From Agelaius tricolor (lineage: Eukaryota > Chordata > Aves > Passeriformes > Icteridae), in NCBI GenBank assembly GCA_023055355.1, contig JALJCS010000053.1:1870501-1934500 (forward strand): a stretch of 64,000 bases of DNA, written 5' to 3'. The notes beneath the pieces were generated by a model. That model did not search any database, had not been told where the DNA came from, and saw nothing but the letters and a program-made list of their open reading frames with translations. Shown here piece by piece: positions 11,900-24,311 of the stretch (position 1 is its first letter; each line of letters opens with the position of its first letter). The position numbers and the translations under genes are program-made.

Positions 11900-12310
11900 A
11901 AGGACATTGAGCAATGGTGCCTGCTGTACTTGAAGTATTTTAGGAAAATTTGTGGCTGGGGACCTGCGTGGGCCAAAAGGACGCAGGGCTGGCAGCCTTG
12001 ATCAGCTGAGGATGAGGCAGCGTGTGGCCAGGTGGCCAAGAAGGCCCAGGGCATGGTGGCCTGTGTCAGCAGCAGTGGGGCAGCAGGAGCAGGGCAGTGA
12101 GCGTGGCCCTGTGCTGGGCAGCGCTGCGGCCACAGCTGCAGTGCTGGGTGCACTTGTGGGCCCCCGGGCAGCAGAAAGTCCTTGAGGGGCTGCAGCGTGT
12201 GCACAGAAGGACAGGGGAGCTGGGCAAGGGGGTGCAGCACAAGGCCAGTGAGGAGGTGCTGAGGGAGCTTTAGCCTGGACAATGGGAGGCTCTTGAGGGA
12301 CCTTCAGCAT
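11900..12310 (+). mobile_element. CR1 LINE fragment
   Basis: The sequence contains the CR1 block GTGGCCAGGTGGCCAAGAAGG, followed by the GTGTCAGCA and GGGCCCC motifs, ending in ...TTTAGCCTGGA. These are recognisable from avian CR1 3' regions. The inverted copy is at 60300-60710. Confidence 0.75.
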
Positions 12311-13045
12311 CTCCCAATGCATCCAAATATTTGAGCCACTTTTAAAACTGACTTTTTCCCCTTTTTTTCTTGGTGTTTTTTTTTGTTTGCTTGGAGGAAG
12401 GGGCTTAATCATTTTCTTTTTCTCACAACTAAGTTGCTTTTCCTCATTATTCCCTGCCCTTTTATATCACTGGAACTGGGTCTGCTAGAATTTTAATTTC
12501 CCAGATGTCACTTCTGGAGAATGCAGTATTTTTGCATGAGAACACATCATTCTCTGCAGGGACCTTGGTGCAGAAGGAGCTCTTGTGGTTCCAGGCCAGC
12601 CAGTATGGCCTTACAAATTACTTTGATCCTAGTAGTGCCCATGCCTTTTTGCAGCCCAGGCAATCAGTGTGTGTTGGGTTTGGGAATTGAGCAGGACATC
12701 AATGCCCTTGCATTCCAGCTGCTCCTCAAAATCACAGGAGCTGGGAGGGACTGGGCTGCATTTCTGATTCCAGCCACTTTACTACCGCCGCCTTCAGTGT
12801 GGTCATGTCCAAGAGAAGAACTTGCCTGAGCACAGATGCACAAAGAGTGCAGCTCCCAGTGTAATGCTCTGGGTCTGATCCCTTTCCATAAGGACCTACA
12901 CGCTCCAGATTCCCCAGCAGTGTGCTTTTCTGAAGCAACAGGAGAGCAATCTCAGAATTTTACTTGAGCAGGACACTGGCTACCAAGTGTTGATGTCTGT
13001 AGCAACAGAGAGGACAGTAAAGAGAGATTTCAGTCATGAGATCTG

Positions 13046-13090
<45 letters not shown>
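13046..13090 (+). repeat. (CTAT)n microsatellite
   Basis: About eleven uninterrupted tetranucleotide units. Confidence 0.97.
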
Positions 13091-13473
13091 GTAACATTTA
13101 CATAATTGAATCTTCCCAGCTCTGGTCCAAGGCTGTTGGAGGTGCAAAGCTCACCTAAAGCATCCCTTTCAGGAGAGGATTAGAGACATGTTCCCTTGAC
13201 CGATTCTGAGCAGGCAGAGATGTTTCCCCCTCCAGATATGATGGTTTCTTCCCCTCAGATCTGTTTTCCTCCTCTGGCCTCTTCTGCCCTCAAGTCCCCA
13301 GTTAACTCTTTAGGTTTCTGCCTGTCCTAGAGAGGTGCAACACTTCCATGTTTAGGTGGTGTTTGGTGACTCTGGTCATACGTGCGTTATGTGACACATG
13401 GTTTCCTTCACTGGCATCCCCAGGGCTGTGTAAGTGCATTCGTTCATGGGGCCTTAGGAGAGTCTCTTTCCCT

Positions 13474-13494
13474 CAGCAGCAGCAGCAGCAGCAG
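13474..13494 (+). repeat. (CAG)7 microsatellite
   Basis: Seven CAG units inside a GC-rich stretch. No convincing reading frame encodes them. Confidence 0.9.
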
Positions 13495-15529
13495 GGAGCG
13501 GTGGCAGGGTCAGGACGAGGAGGAGGTGGCTGCCCTGGCCCTTTGCTCCTGGGCTCCAGGCCAGGAGGGCTCTGGCTGTAGCAGGGCGCTCTCTGGGCAG
13601 CCCCTGGCAGCCTCTGCACGGAGCACGGCTTGCTGCCCCGTCCTGCTTGTGTCACTTTCCTCCAGCAATACCATAGCTCCTCTTCACAAGGAAGAACTCC
13701 AGCAATGGAAAAAGAGATCATTCAAGTCCAGTTCTGCCTGCCTTTGTATTGTACTTAAGGGCATGTATTTTTTGTCTATAATGTCATGACTTTTATGAAA
13801 ACATGCATTCGTATCTTCACATTTTTGTCTTTCCAATAGTTCCTATACCAAAACATTTCTTTTTTAACTCTTGATTTATTGCAGTTGGTAATTTTGAGGT
13901 AGCATATTTTAAAACGTCACAAACCAACACCCTTTAGGTAGTTTTCCTCACTCCTAAAACAAACCCCATAAGCCGTTTTAGTTTCTGTCTCTCCGAGTTG
14001 GTTCATACTGGTCTATTTTAAATCAGGGCTACAATACTTTCTTAGGATTGAGAGAGGTCCAAGAAATGCACACCACTGATTCCTCTTGTGCAATTTCATG
14101 GCCCTGCCATAAAGCCTCTTTTTACTTCTTTTTTTTCCTCTCATTAGCTCAACTGCAAACACGTTTAGTTGCAAACGTACACAAGATTGTTAGCATTCAA
14201 AAACACATAATCACATAAGCGATTAGATGTGGTGCTTTTTATTCAAGAGCTCTGGGAATCGGGGTCGTTTCCACCCAAATCTGATTCTGACCATACATTC
14301 GAGGTGAACGTGTTTTATACTCTATCGTTATAGAACTTTCATGATCATTATCAAACTTATATTGTTCTATTGTACATACAGATTTCAGCTAAACATAGCC
14401 CCCTTTAAATTTCCAACATAGTTTCTCACGAGTCTTCTTATGGTTACATAAGAATTATATTTAACTACTAAACAATCATCACATCTAACAATTATATCAT
14501 TTATCATACTGCTTACACAGGTGCAGTGATCTGAGAAAACATAAAGCCTCATATTTTCAAAGACTATTTTGAACTTTATCAAGATGAGCAAAATCAAAAT
14601 GATGTGATGGGCCTTTGGGAACTCCTTGCTCATCTTTCTGCTTCTGAGCAAGGCTCTGATCCAGGCAAAGAGATTGCACTTAGAACCACTGTGCTGGAAC
14701 TCTGCTCATTTCTAGCAACAGCTGGAGGCCTCTATCTCCCTAGGATGTTTGGGCTGCAAAAACCGTTGCCCTTGCTTTCTTACATCCCCAAGTACCATAG
14801 CTGGGCAAAAACTGCCACGTGGGTCACATTCCTAAGGCACTTTGGTCTGCAGTTGGTGAAGGAAGGAGACCATTATCCACTCCCAAACCACATGAAAAAA
14901 AATCATGGAAGACAACTTCCCATCCTTAACAAACAACTGACAATTCACAAGTGGATCTAGAGCTTCTTTATGGCATGAAAAAGAAGGCAACCTTCCAGTG
15001 GAACTGTGCTTTCTGGAGTTTTTCTTCTGACTCCCACTCACAGCTGGCACTGGAAAAAGGCACATCTCTGCAAGTGTCAGTGTCTTCTGTCTGCCATCAA
15101 TTGTTTTGCTGCAACTATCAACAACAGGCATCAGACTGGAGAGAGGCTCAGCTGATGTTAGGAACAGGAGCTGCCCCACGGTGAAAAAAAGCAATGAACT
15201 TTTATCTCCCAAACCCATCTCCCCAGAGGCTCAAGCAGGATTCTCTGCTTCCCAGAAATACAAAGAAATAGGGCTGAGAAGACCCTCTGCAGCTATGTGT
15301 TCATGCCCAAGATCTTTGCTGATGCCATTTGGGTTTTGCCTTTTTTTCTTTTCTATCTTTTCTGTATTGCTTGCACATCTACTTAGAGCTCTGTAGGCTA
15401 CTCTATTTGCAACTAGTTTTCCCAGTATTTTTCCATGGCCTTTGCCTAAGCAGAAAGACAAATTCCAGAGCTCCATGTGCTGGGGGGTAGAAGGCCCCAG
15501 TGTTATCTTGATTCTTCCTCGGACAGAGC

Positions 15530-15680
15530 CCTGCAGGGAGCTGGTGGACTCCCCATCCCTGCAAGCCTTTGAGAGAAGACTGGATGTGGCACTCGGTGCC
15601 TGAGGTGTTAGGGCATGGGTTGGACTCCATCATCTCGAAGGTGCCTGTCTTCAAAGGCAGTGATTCTGTGATTCTGTCAC
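15530..15680 (+). mobile_element. CR1 LINE 3' end
   Basis: Contains AGACTGGATGTGGCACTCGG, GGTTGGACTCCATCATCTCG and a terminal GTGATTCTGTGATTCTGT, the usual CR1 tail with its short direct repeat. Confidence 0.85.
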
Positions 15681-15685
15681 TGAGG

Positions 15686-16520
15686 CAGCTTTTCCTGCAG
15701 CCCTGGAAAGAGCTGCAAGGGCCCTTGGCCGAGGACGGCCATCAGGGCTCATGGAAAAGCAGCAAAGGGCTCAAGGCGAAGGCCGAGAGGGCAGAGCTGC
15801 CCCAGCGCGGCCCAGAGCGAGCCTCACGTCCTCCTCCTCCTCAAGCTGCGCCCTCTGCGCTGCCTTTGCGGCACCGGCGGCTCCTCTCGCTGCGGGGCTC
15901 CAGGGCATGCTGGGGGCCGGGCCCCTCGTCTTCGGCAAGCGCCGGAGCCTCGGAGGCGAGCGGCTGCTGCTGTGGCCGGCAGGGGAGAGCTGCGGCTGCG
16001 GCCCTGGGCACGGCCAGCTGCCGCTATGGCCGGCTCCTGCCTCTGCTCCTGCCCTGTGCGCACAGACACGGCCGAGGGCTGCCCGACAGCTCCCTGCCGC
16101 TCCGCGGCGGGCCCGGCCGGGCTGCTGCTCTCTGCGGCCTCTGCCCGCCGCTGCCGGCCCCGCCGCGTTCCCGCCCGCCTCTGCCGCAGCCGGGCCCACA
16201 CGGGAGGCAGCACATTGCGGCCGGCTCGGAAAAGCCCTGCCCGCAAAATGCCCGCCACGGCCTCGGCCTCAGGGCACGGGCTGCCGGCGTCCTCGCAGCT
16301 GCGAGCCGGCCCGGGCCGCCTGCCGGCCTCGGCCACAGCTCCCGCCTGTGTCTCCATGGCCGCGGCTGCTCGGCCCAGCGGGCTGAGCACAGCGAGCGCC
16401 AGCAGCAGCAGCTCCTGACGGGCCCAGCCTCCGCGCGCTCCGAGCCCGCCCTCCCCCGAATTCCAGCCCTGAGGGCCTTGGCGTCCCAATGCATCCCCTG
16501 CGGGCAGCAGAGTCGGCCGC
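15686..16520. other. GC-rich, CpG-rich block (possible CpG island)
   Basis: Very high G+C with many CpG, in sharp contrast to AT-rich flanks. It is open in several frames on both strands, so the long reading frames carry little weight. One minus-strand frame at about 15824-16489 includes a leader-like ELLLLALAVLSPLGRAAAA stretch, but no family was recognised. The first 145 bases recur in diverged form at 27055-27205. Confidence 0.5.
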
Positions 16521-17600
16521 TGAGCTCAGCCCATGGTGACACCACCAAGTGACCAATGGAAAAGTCACCAAATCCTCAGCAGAGACAAGACAAAACTCCC
16601 ATGCTGCCTGACAGCCTGAAGCAACTGCCAATTCCACATCATTCCATCCACGTGGGAAAAGAGACTTTTGCATTAAAGCAGAAAAGAGTTATCTAAAAGG
16701 AGACCAGGAACAACCAACAAAGTTCTTTGGACTCATGTTCCTTCTGGCTGTTAGAAAGACCAAGAAAATGCAATCTTTGCTCTTCTGACACAGCTCTCTC
16801 TTCATCATGTGGGGACAGACAGTGAGTGCTGATGTGCAGGAGCTGATGGAAGGCACAGGGACCAGGATGCAGCAGGCACAGAGCCAAGCTGACACAGGGA
16901 TGATCTCTGGCAGTGGCACTGAAGGAGAGGAGTTTCCAGGCAGGACAGAAAATGCCTCTTGCTTTCACCTCTTCTTTCAGTGCTGCTAAGAATGTAGCCT
17001 GCAGCAAGCTGCAACACCAGAGCATGGAGCCCTTTTTCCAGGCAGGGCTGCATCTACTGCAGGGGCAGAGAGAGCCCAGCAGGGCTCAGACACAAAGCAG
17101 CAGGAGACTGAGGAGCCCCTGCGGTGGCAGTGAGCAGCCTCGGGCTCTGCTCACTGCTGGTGCCATTTTCCATTGAACCATCTCCCAGGACTTCTGTTGA
17201 GCTCTGTATTTCTAAGCGTTGTCCCTCCTGAGATTTTTTGCTTGTGTCCTGCACCTTTCTTTCTCTACATTTTCCTACTCTGTCAACAGCAGCCTTTGTC
17301 CAGAACTGGCTCTACAAATATGAGCAAAGCAGCTGGCAACAGCAGCGTGTGGAATCCTGTGGCTCAGAGATTTATGCCAGAACCTGCCTGTGTGCCTTAT
17401 GCTTGTCAGTACCTCCTCCTCTGTGCAAAAACTAGTCATCAGTGGAGTGCTTTTGCCTAAGAACTCCTGAGGAGCCAATGTTGTGCTACAATTCTCATGA
17501 GTGTATCCATTAAGTTGACTGCTGGGAAACAGAAAGTAAGGCCAGGCTAGCAGAGCAGGTGGAACACCACGTGCCAGGATGGGCAAAAAGGGTAAATGTG
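16521..17600. other. Unassigned sequence; one small exon-like ORF at 17238-17435
   Basis: At about 17285 a pyrimidine tract ends in TCAACAG and opens a frame encoding AAFVQNWLYKYEQSSWQQQR and a Cys-rich continuation. It looks more protein-like than its surroundings but I do not recognise it. Otherwise nothing. Confidence 0.3.
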
Positions 17601-17890
17601 CTCAAGGTGCAGCAGGTGAGGTTTGGGTTCACTCAGAGGGCAGGTAGGGGTGGTGAGCACTGCAAGATCCAGCTGCAGTCCCCATCCATGTCCCTTTCAG
17701 TGCTGCCTTTAGGGTGTCTGCAGCCTGGATCCAGAGCACCCTGGGGGGCTCCTATGGCTGCCTTTGCACTCAGGGTGAGGATGCCCAGGAGCCCCTGAGG
17801 CCGGCAGTGGGGACCAGGGCTGGGGCTTGTGGCCTGGCAGGTGCAGCTCTGGAAGCTGGGACATGCCAGGGCATGGTCACTGTCACTGGC
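17600..17890 (+). repeat. Duplicate of the upstream region of the ITPRIPL1-like gene
   Basis: Reads nearly base for base with 23670-23945: GGTGGTGAGCACTGCAAGAT, then GTCTGCAGCCTGGATCCA, then GGCTTGTGGCCTGGCAGGTG. At 23.7 kb it leads into the ITPRIPL1-like 5' region; here it diverges after about 17885 with no coding part. Confidence 0.8.
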
Positions 17891-17979
17891 CTCCGGAGCC
17901 CTGGCTAGCTCTGTGATATTCCAGAGGCAATGGCAAGAGTGAGGAACTGGCTAGGCTAGGGTTTTGCCTGAGCCAGAAT

Positions 17980-18510
17980 CTCTAGGCCAATTGCCTAACA
18001 GTACAGAGCCCTGGAGGATCGACGAGGACCGACTGAAGGAGGCAGAAGAGGCTCTTCTGCAGTGTAAAATACTGCAAATTTATCAGGAGAGGCAGAGGAA
18101 AGGTACATAGAAGTGAACAGCCCAAAACCAAGCAGAAGTAAAAAATGCTCCCAGCATCCCTGTGCATGGGTTTTTAAAATCTTTCAAAGTGGAGGGTGGA
18201 CACCATATAGTAACCAAGAAGCGACTCTCAGGGTGTGGTTTCGAGGGCTACAACAAATCAGAACAAGGGGAGGAGAGAGGGTTGGGATAGGGATTGGATC
18301 TTAGGGTGAGGGACAGGGAACTTTCTGGAACAAAGGGTAGGGTTTGGGCTGATGGATGGGGCAAAGGGGCCGGGTTGTCTTGACAGACAGGGAAAAATCT
18401 GGTGAGGAGGGAGGGGATTCCTTGAGGGACGCCTGGGTAGGAGGGCATAACACAGGGGAGAAACTAACTGTAGGAACTCGGGGAGCACTTGAACGTACCA
18501 CAAGATAACA
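17980..18510 (-). mobile_element. LTR-like fragment (tentative)
   Basis: A G-rich segment with a reversed poly(A)-signal-like motif near 18075, laid out like other LTRs in this window. No termini or second copy were found. Confidence 0.25.
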
Positions 18511-21120
18511 GAAGATTTGACTCAGAAACTAACACACTGCAACACAGACAATCAGGCTTTCAGCAGCCTAAAGGTGGCACTAGTAGAACCCGCAGCAGCT
18601 GGTGAAAGCCATCTCTCTCCTTCAGGTTCTTGCTGTGTGGGAAGGGGCTGCGAGTTGGGGTGGCTGCACTCCCCCTTTGCTGGGAGGGTGATCTGTACCA
18701 GGGGAGAGCAGAAAGCTGCCATGGTGAGCAGAAGATGCTCAGAGCATTACAGTTGAGAGAATGGCACTGCCCCTGAAGTGCAAAAAGCTTGAAAGCATAT
18801 AGTTCTGTGCAGAATCACTGTACAAATTTTCTCTTTTAGAACGTGCCCATTTTTGTATTCTGTAGATGAATACTCTGGTTTTTATAGAATAAATGGGGTT
18901 TTTTTCTAAAGCTTTTTGGGAGAACTCTCAAGTTTATTTGCGTTTTACATCCAGCAAGTATGCAGATTTTTTTTTTCTTTTGTAAATACTTAGGGAAAAA
19001 ATACCCAAGCATTTTTTAATCCTTTGGGATAGCGTGATTAATATTTTTTGAAAGAAAACCTTGTTGAACAAGTGTGAAAACAGAGAGAGAGGGAAAATAT
19101 TATAAAAGTCTTCTAGAACAGGGCATGTAATAAGGACTGCAAAACTGAGTAATTCCTCCAAGGGCAGAATGAGCAAGATATATTACCAAGAATACCTGCC
19201 AAGATACTTCCTTAAATCAAGGGAAATGTGACCTGCAGCCATATGAAGTACAGCCAAAGCAAATGAAAACCTTTGGAAAAGAGGGAATTTTGCCAGTGAC
19301 ATCAGTCTGTCTGGATAACTGAGGGATGCCCATCAACCTTGCACTGCATGCATTCCTCAACATTTGCAATGTCTTTTCTCCCAGTTTCTGGGAAGTGAAT
19401 AAGCTGCAGTTGTTTACCATTAACTTAAGCTCTTAGGGGAATTACCCAGCACCATGTATGGTTTTTTGTAGCTGAGCAGGACTTGAGTTTCCCAAATCTT
19501 CTACAAAGTAGAAGTGAACCACACAGTTACTTGTGCTAATGTTAATGAAGGGTTTCATGAAAGCAGGTGAATGAGAGCATTGCATTGTAAAACTTCCACA
19601 TTCAAGAAAACAGGAGTCCACTTAGAATAAAACATATGAGGCTAGCATAACATCAGAACAGGATAAAATGAAATTGCTGACAGGAAGTGATGCATCAGAA
19701 ATTAAGTGTATAATTTCTCATACATCTGCATGCATTTGCAAGCTAAAACAGAAAAAGAAGGGCAGAGATAGAAAGGAATGAAGATTTTAAAATTGCACTG
19801 TGCAGAGGAGACACATAAGCCCACATAAGCCACCAGGATAAAAACAGCTGAGAGATTCAGCTTGGAGATGTACTTGAGTGGAATCCATTCCCTGAAGGTT
19901 TCTGGTGCACACGAGTGCAAAGACTGAGGAAAAAAGGAGAAAAGTTTAATTTCTGAAAGCCATTTAGATTCCTGGAAGCATTGCCTAGAGATCCAAAAAG
20001 CTAAAGCCTCAGAGAAGCTGAACCTAAAACATCCCCAAATGGATTGATAAGGTATGATGTGCACATCTCTGCTGTTTTCAGAGTCAATGAAACTGACAAG
20101 GAGTGTCTGGAAATTAGGAATGCCAACCCAGATTTTATCTCCATTACTTGAAGAACACCTTAATAAGGCACTTTAGGAAGGGAACATGAACATTCTCACC
20201 CTGCTCTATTTACTTTAGTGACTATTTACTTAGTCTATTTACTGCTCTATTTACTTTACATTTGAATACAGGCTGATAGAAGGAGAGATCTGGCTTTAAT
20301 TTCTCCCCAAGTTACCTGTTGCACTTTCAGGTAAGGAGTAGATGTAAAGTTCAGCTAATCACTCTCTCTATCCATGAATAATCCACTAGTAAACTGACAT
20401 GTAGAAACATCCTTTTCTCTTGGTATCTTCCTAAGTGGTACCCAATGAACAGGAGACTTGCATAAATCCCACAGAAAATCACCCAAATTGCTGAAATTAA
20501 CACTCGATTCCATGATAAAAGCTTTTGAGAAAAGGCTTGACAGGATCACTGAACAAAGTGAAACTTAGGAGAGAAACATGCATTTTAGCACTGATCAAAG
20601 GAAAAGAAAAAGAAATGCTGTAAAAATTCCAAGTGGAAGATAAGGAGAAAGGCAGCACAGGAAGAACAAGGCCCTGTCAGATGACCTGTGGAAGGTAACT
20701 TTGTGCCCCAGCACTGTTAGAGGACATTTCCTGTCATTGGTGCAAGCAGCTGGAGACATAAATACTGATTGATTTGGGGGCCACCATCTTGGTAAGTGCA
20801 GAGGTGGTTCAATAACGTGACATGAGGGAGTTCCCTCAGAGCAACTGGGATGCCTGAAGGAAGTGAACAGCTCACCACAGCCTGGTCCACTCGGCTGCTT
20901 TTCCTTCTGACCCTCCTGGGGAGGCTCTGAGATTTCCTCTTCCCTGATGGAAGTGCAGCTGCTGCCAAGGGAAACGTCCCCAGACTGACTCAGTGTTCCC
21001 TTCGCTTGCCAGATGTCCCATCTGCTGTCGCTGTCCAGGAGAGCTGCTCTGCCCAGGAGGAGGAGACCGAGGGAGAGCCTGGGAACATCAGCAGCTGCAA
21101 TCCCTCCTGATCTAGTGCTG
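18511..21120. other. Non-coding; possible small exon near 21010-21113
   Basis: Mostly AT-rich unique-looking DNA. At about 21010 an acceptor-like TTGCCAG precedes a frame DVPSAVAVQESCSAQEEETE that ends at a TGA. It could be a last exon, but there is no partner and no homology. Confidence 0.25.
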
Positions 21121-21129
21121 TTTATGGAT

Positions 21130-21910
21130 GTGTAGAGTTAGACTTGGACAGTTACAAGTATAGGGATATTTACATACACTGACTGATATTTGTATAGGGA
21201 TATTATGAATGCGTATCTAGTTATCTATTCTAGATTTTTGGATGTATGTGTACATATATATATATGTGTAAATATATATAAAAACATAGATATGTATGCA
21301 GTTATTTATATGTGTACCTTGTATCTAGTTATATTTATATGTCTGTGTCCGCTTTACATCCCTGCTTTCTTATATTCACCATATGTGTACAGTTGTACAG
21401 CTGTATAGTTCTACTATTAAAGTTAGATGAATTTTTATATTGGTACAATGATATTTGTATTTATAGATAGGATTCTTATGTGTATTCTTATATATGTCTG
21501 TTATATGTAATATGTAACGTAACACTTAATACATATTTATACTGTACGTTGTTGTGGTTGTGTGTTTACTTCTATTATATTGAAATGTGTATGGATTTGT
21601 ATAGTTCTGAAATTGTATTCCTTTAATTCTAGGCCTGTGGTTATTTAGAGAGGGATATTGATATTTCTGTGTTTGTATATGGGCTGTATAGTTGTAGTAG
21701 TATGTAACAAATCTGTTAAACTTCAATTGATATTTGCTTATAGTGAGTGTTTGTAGATGGTTTCAGTACATTAGTTTTTTACCTGCATTTGATATTTGTA
21801 AATATTTACATTGCATGATAGTAACAATAAATTTCTTTTGTAACCTTAAATTGATATTTGTATGTTGGCAGCGCAGGTGTAGCAATTTATAAAAAATTTC
21901 ATTTTTTAAA
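21130..21910 (+). repeat. AT-rich field with recurring TTGATATTTGT motif
   Basis: The motif TGATATTTGTAT and close variants recur at irregular spacing (for example near 21183, 21448, 21727, 21789 and 21851), mixed with TATATA and TGTATA runs. It looks like a decayed tandem array or simple-sequence field. Confidence 0.5.
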
Positions 21911-22049
21911 CTTCCGTTGATTTTTGTGTATTTGTTCACTGTTGCAGCATTGCAGGGTGGTAGAAATGCTGCAGCCTTCTTTGAGGCATTTCCTTCAGGA
22001 GCTGCTAAGAGGAAGGCCACGAGAACAGCCATTTCCAGTCCATGTGTGC

Positions 22050-22447
22050 ATGGACTCATGGACTCACAGATAGCTCAGCAGAGGAAAGACAGGAAGGGTC
22101 TTTGCATGAGATATTCCAGTGAGGGTTTTATTGCATCCCTCACGCCAGAGGGACGAGACAAAAGGACAAACCACGTCCTCTGCACAGCTTAAGTGTGGGG
22201 TCAGTGACCAATGACCTGAGGGCACAGGGGCGGGCAAAGGGCAGGGCCAAGGGCAACAACAACCTGTAGGGGGGATGAGGGATGAATAATTGGGGTGGGC
22301 AGTGTCAACTGGCCAGTGGGGGAGGCAATCTGATGTAGATTGGCAGTAGTGCTGCAGAGTGTCATGGGTTAAGTCTTCTCCATCAGCCTAGGTGGGGAAA
22401 ACTCTATGATACAGAGTTTGAGGGGGGGAGAGTCAGAGGATTCCACA
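22050..22447 (-). mobile_element. 3' LTR of a minus-strand endogenous retrovirus fragment
   Basis: Read on the minus strand, the LTR starts TGTGGAATCC at about 22447. Directly upstream is a purine-rich tract (AGGAAAAACAGGGGAGT), as at a 3' LTR boundary. A reversed AATAAA lies at about 22124. The left edge is not defined. Confidence 0.6.
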
Positions 22448-23300
22448 ACTCCCCTGTTTTTCCTTACTATGAAGACTTCCCCAGTGGACCTCTGCAGACA
22501 CTTAACTAAACAGGGAAACAGGAGTAAAAACAATGATTACAACCCCAAGAGTTCCTCTAAGAAACGATGAAACCTATACTGTCAATCGCCATTGTCCAAA
22601 AAGTTCATTGATGTCATCTGAGTTCTTCTCAACTTTTAAGTCCTTTACTTGCTCCTTCAGCTCTGGATGTTTACGTGGATAGATGTTGAGTGCGAAGAAA
22701 AGTTGAAGCAGAACATCCTTTGAAAGTTGTGGCAGCTGTATCCACGGACAAGCAGTGAAAAATCTATTGCTGCTGGTTTTATAGTGTTACATGCTTGGTG
22801 CTATTAGCATTTGTTAGCAGCTCACTCGATGCTTATGACCAATGATAGCATTGGTTTGCTTACTGAGCTAGCACTTTCAATTCTCTTAGCATTTTTTTTT
22901 AAGTTTTTGCAGCAGTAACCCCAGGGACCAATACTGAGGCTGCTATTTTCTTTTTCTACCTCAAAAATCAATTTTGTTTCTGCAGCCAGACTTAAACTGA
23001 TGGACAAATCTGTTGAGCTTAATTTTTTTGGTCACGAATTATGGTAATGTTAGGTGCTAGCAGAGCAGGCTTCCCCAAGTCATGTGGGTCACTTCAGCCA
23101 TGGGACCATTTATTTGCTGGTGGGGAGTAAGGTTTCCAAGAGGCTGCATGGGCGAGCACGGCTCCCTTGGAGATAATTTCTTGGAAAACAACCTGTAAAT
23201 ATAATGCATCTGCAAGAAAAAATTAAATTGTAATAGGCTGCAAGATTTAATAAAGACTGAGTATTTGCAAATTTCAGTTCATGGATTTTTTGCATCTAGA
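22448..23300 (-). mobile_element. Internal remnant of an endogenous retrovirus
   Basis: Minus-strand sequence leading into the polypurine tract and LTR at 22447. An open stretch at about 22585-22770 precedes it, but I could not assign it to a retroviral protein. There are no intact genes. The right limit is a guess. Confidence 0.35.
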
Positions 23301-23669
23301 ATACATAGAGAGACAAACTTCTATTTAGTTACACATCCTTTTTGTAAGGCTGTTAGAGGGTTTTAGCTCTCTGCTTCTCAATGGCTTTAAAGACTCCTTA
23401 TTCTTAAGACAAATTCACTTGGATCTTCTAACTACCATTATAAAAAGGAGACAGTTGTGCAGTTAGAATATAACAGAATTTTGGAAACAGAAAGCATTCT
23501 TAAAAGCTCACAAGAAATAGCTATAAAAGAAGCTATGCCTTTTTTAAATTTTTTTTTTTATTTTATCAGATGACTTGCATGTGTTTGAGCAATTGAACAT
23601 TGGTATATGACTTTGCAGGACATTCACACATATGGAACAAAGAGTTTTCAACACTTCTGAAGTTGCTGC

Positions 23670-23951
23670 AAATGAGGTTTGGGTGCACCTAGAGGGTGGG
23701 CAGGGGTGGTGAGCACTGCAAGATCCAGCTGCAGTCCCCATCCATGTTCCTTTCAGTGGTGGCTTTAGGGTGTCTGCAGCCTGGATCCACAGAACCCTGG
23801 GGGTCTCCTGTGGCTCTCAGGGTGAGGATCACCAGGAGCTGCAGTGGGGTCAGCAGTGGGGACCAAGGCTGGGGCTTGTGGCCTGGCAGGTGTGGCTCTA
23901 GGGGCTGTGACATGCCAGGGCATGGGTCACAGTGGGAGCTGTGAGCAGGGG
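23670..23951 (+). other. Upstream region of the ITPRIPL1-like gene
   Basis: Shared with 17600-17885. It is interrupted at 23952 by a solo LTR and resumes at 24312 with the segment that leads to the ITPRIPL1-like start codon. Confidence 0.55.
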
Positions 23952-24311
23952 TGTTGAGAGTTTTTGCAGGACAATGGACATATGCAACATATGCACAATC
24001 CAGCCTTCATAGAAACTGGGTAAGGTCACAATGCCCTTGAAAGGCATGAAAGGAGAAGAACACACTCAGGAGCAGACAGTTCAGGATGCAAAGGCAGACA
24101 AGAAAACCGCAGCGAGACGCACGAAGAAGAAAGAGTAACCAAAATTAACTGAAATATTAAAATGCATGCGTAAAAAGGATTTAACCAATCATGTATTAGC
24201 TTGAGGTGTGAACAACAGAGAACAGTATAAATATAGTTTGCTTTTTGTAATAAATCAGCTTCAACTGATCATATTGATCATGGCATGATGTCCTGTTACT
24301 GATCCTCCGCA
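23952..24311 (+). mobile_element. Solo LTR with 6-bp target site duplication
   Basis: The 360-bp element starts TGTTGAGAG and ends CCGCA. It is flanked on both sides by CAGGGG (23946-23951 and 24312-24317). It carries a TATA-like GTATAAATATAG at about 24224 and AATAAA at about 24249. TG...CA ends with a 6-bp duplication are typical of class II (alpha- or betaretrovirus-like) elements. Confidence 0.9.

Larger units (their letters stand above)
8578..12310 (+). repeat. Left arm of a large inverted duplication
   Basis: This stretch reads, as reverse complement and nearly collinear, against about 60295-64000. Shared landmarks in the same order are an AATAAA-containing LTR-like segment, the first PAK3-like exon, a second LTR, exons 2 and 3, and a CR1 LINE fragment. 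The inner edge is near 12310, just after TTGAGGGACC. The outer edge cannot be placed, because the other arm runs out of the window. Small differences are scattered throughout. Confidence 0.9.
12311..15530. other. Non-coding region with microsatellites
   Basis: No gene recognised. It holds the CTAT repeat at 13046-13090 and a 7-unit CAG repeat at 13474-13494. An LTR-like segment in minus orientation may lie around 14220-14400, where TTTTTATTC would be a reversed AATAAA. Open stretches here lack homology and codon bias. Confidence 0.5.

Noticed and set aside
11875..12282. 135-codon minus-strand frame, repeated at 60324-60734
   Set aside because: Antisense translation of a CR1 LINE fragment.
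15569..16552. 327-codon plus-strand reading frame and several overlapping ones
   Set aside because: GC-rich sequence with few stops in all frames. It begins inside a CR1 element.
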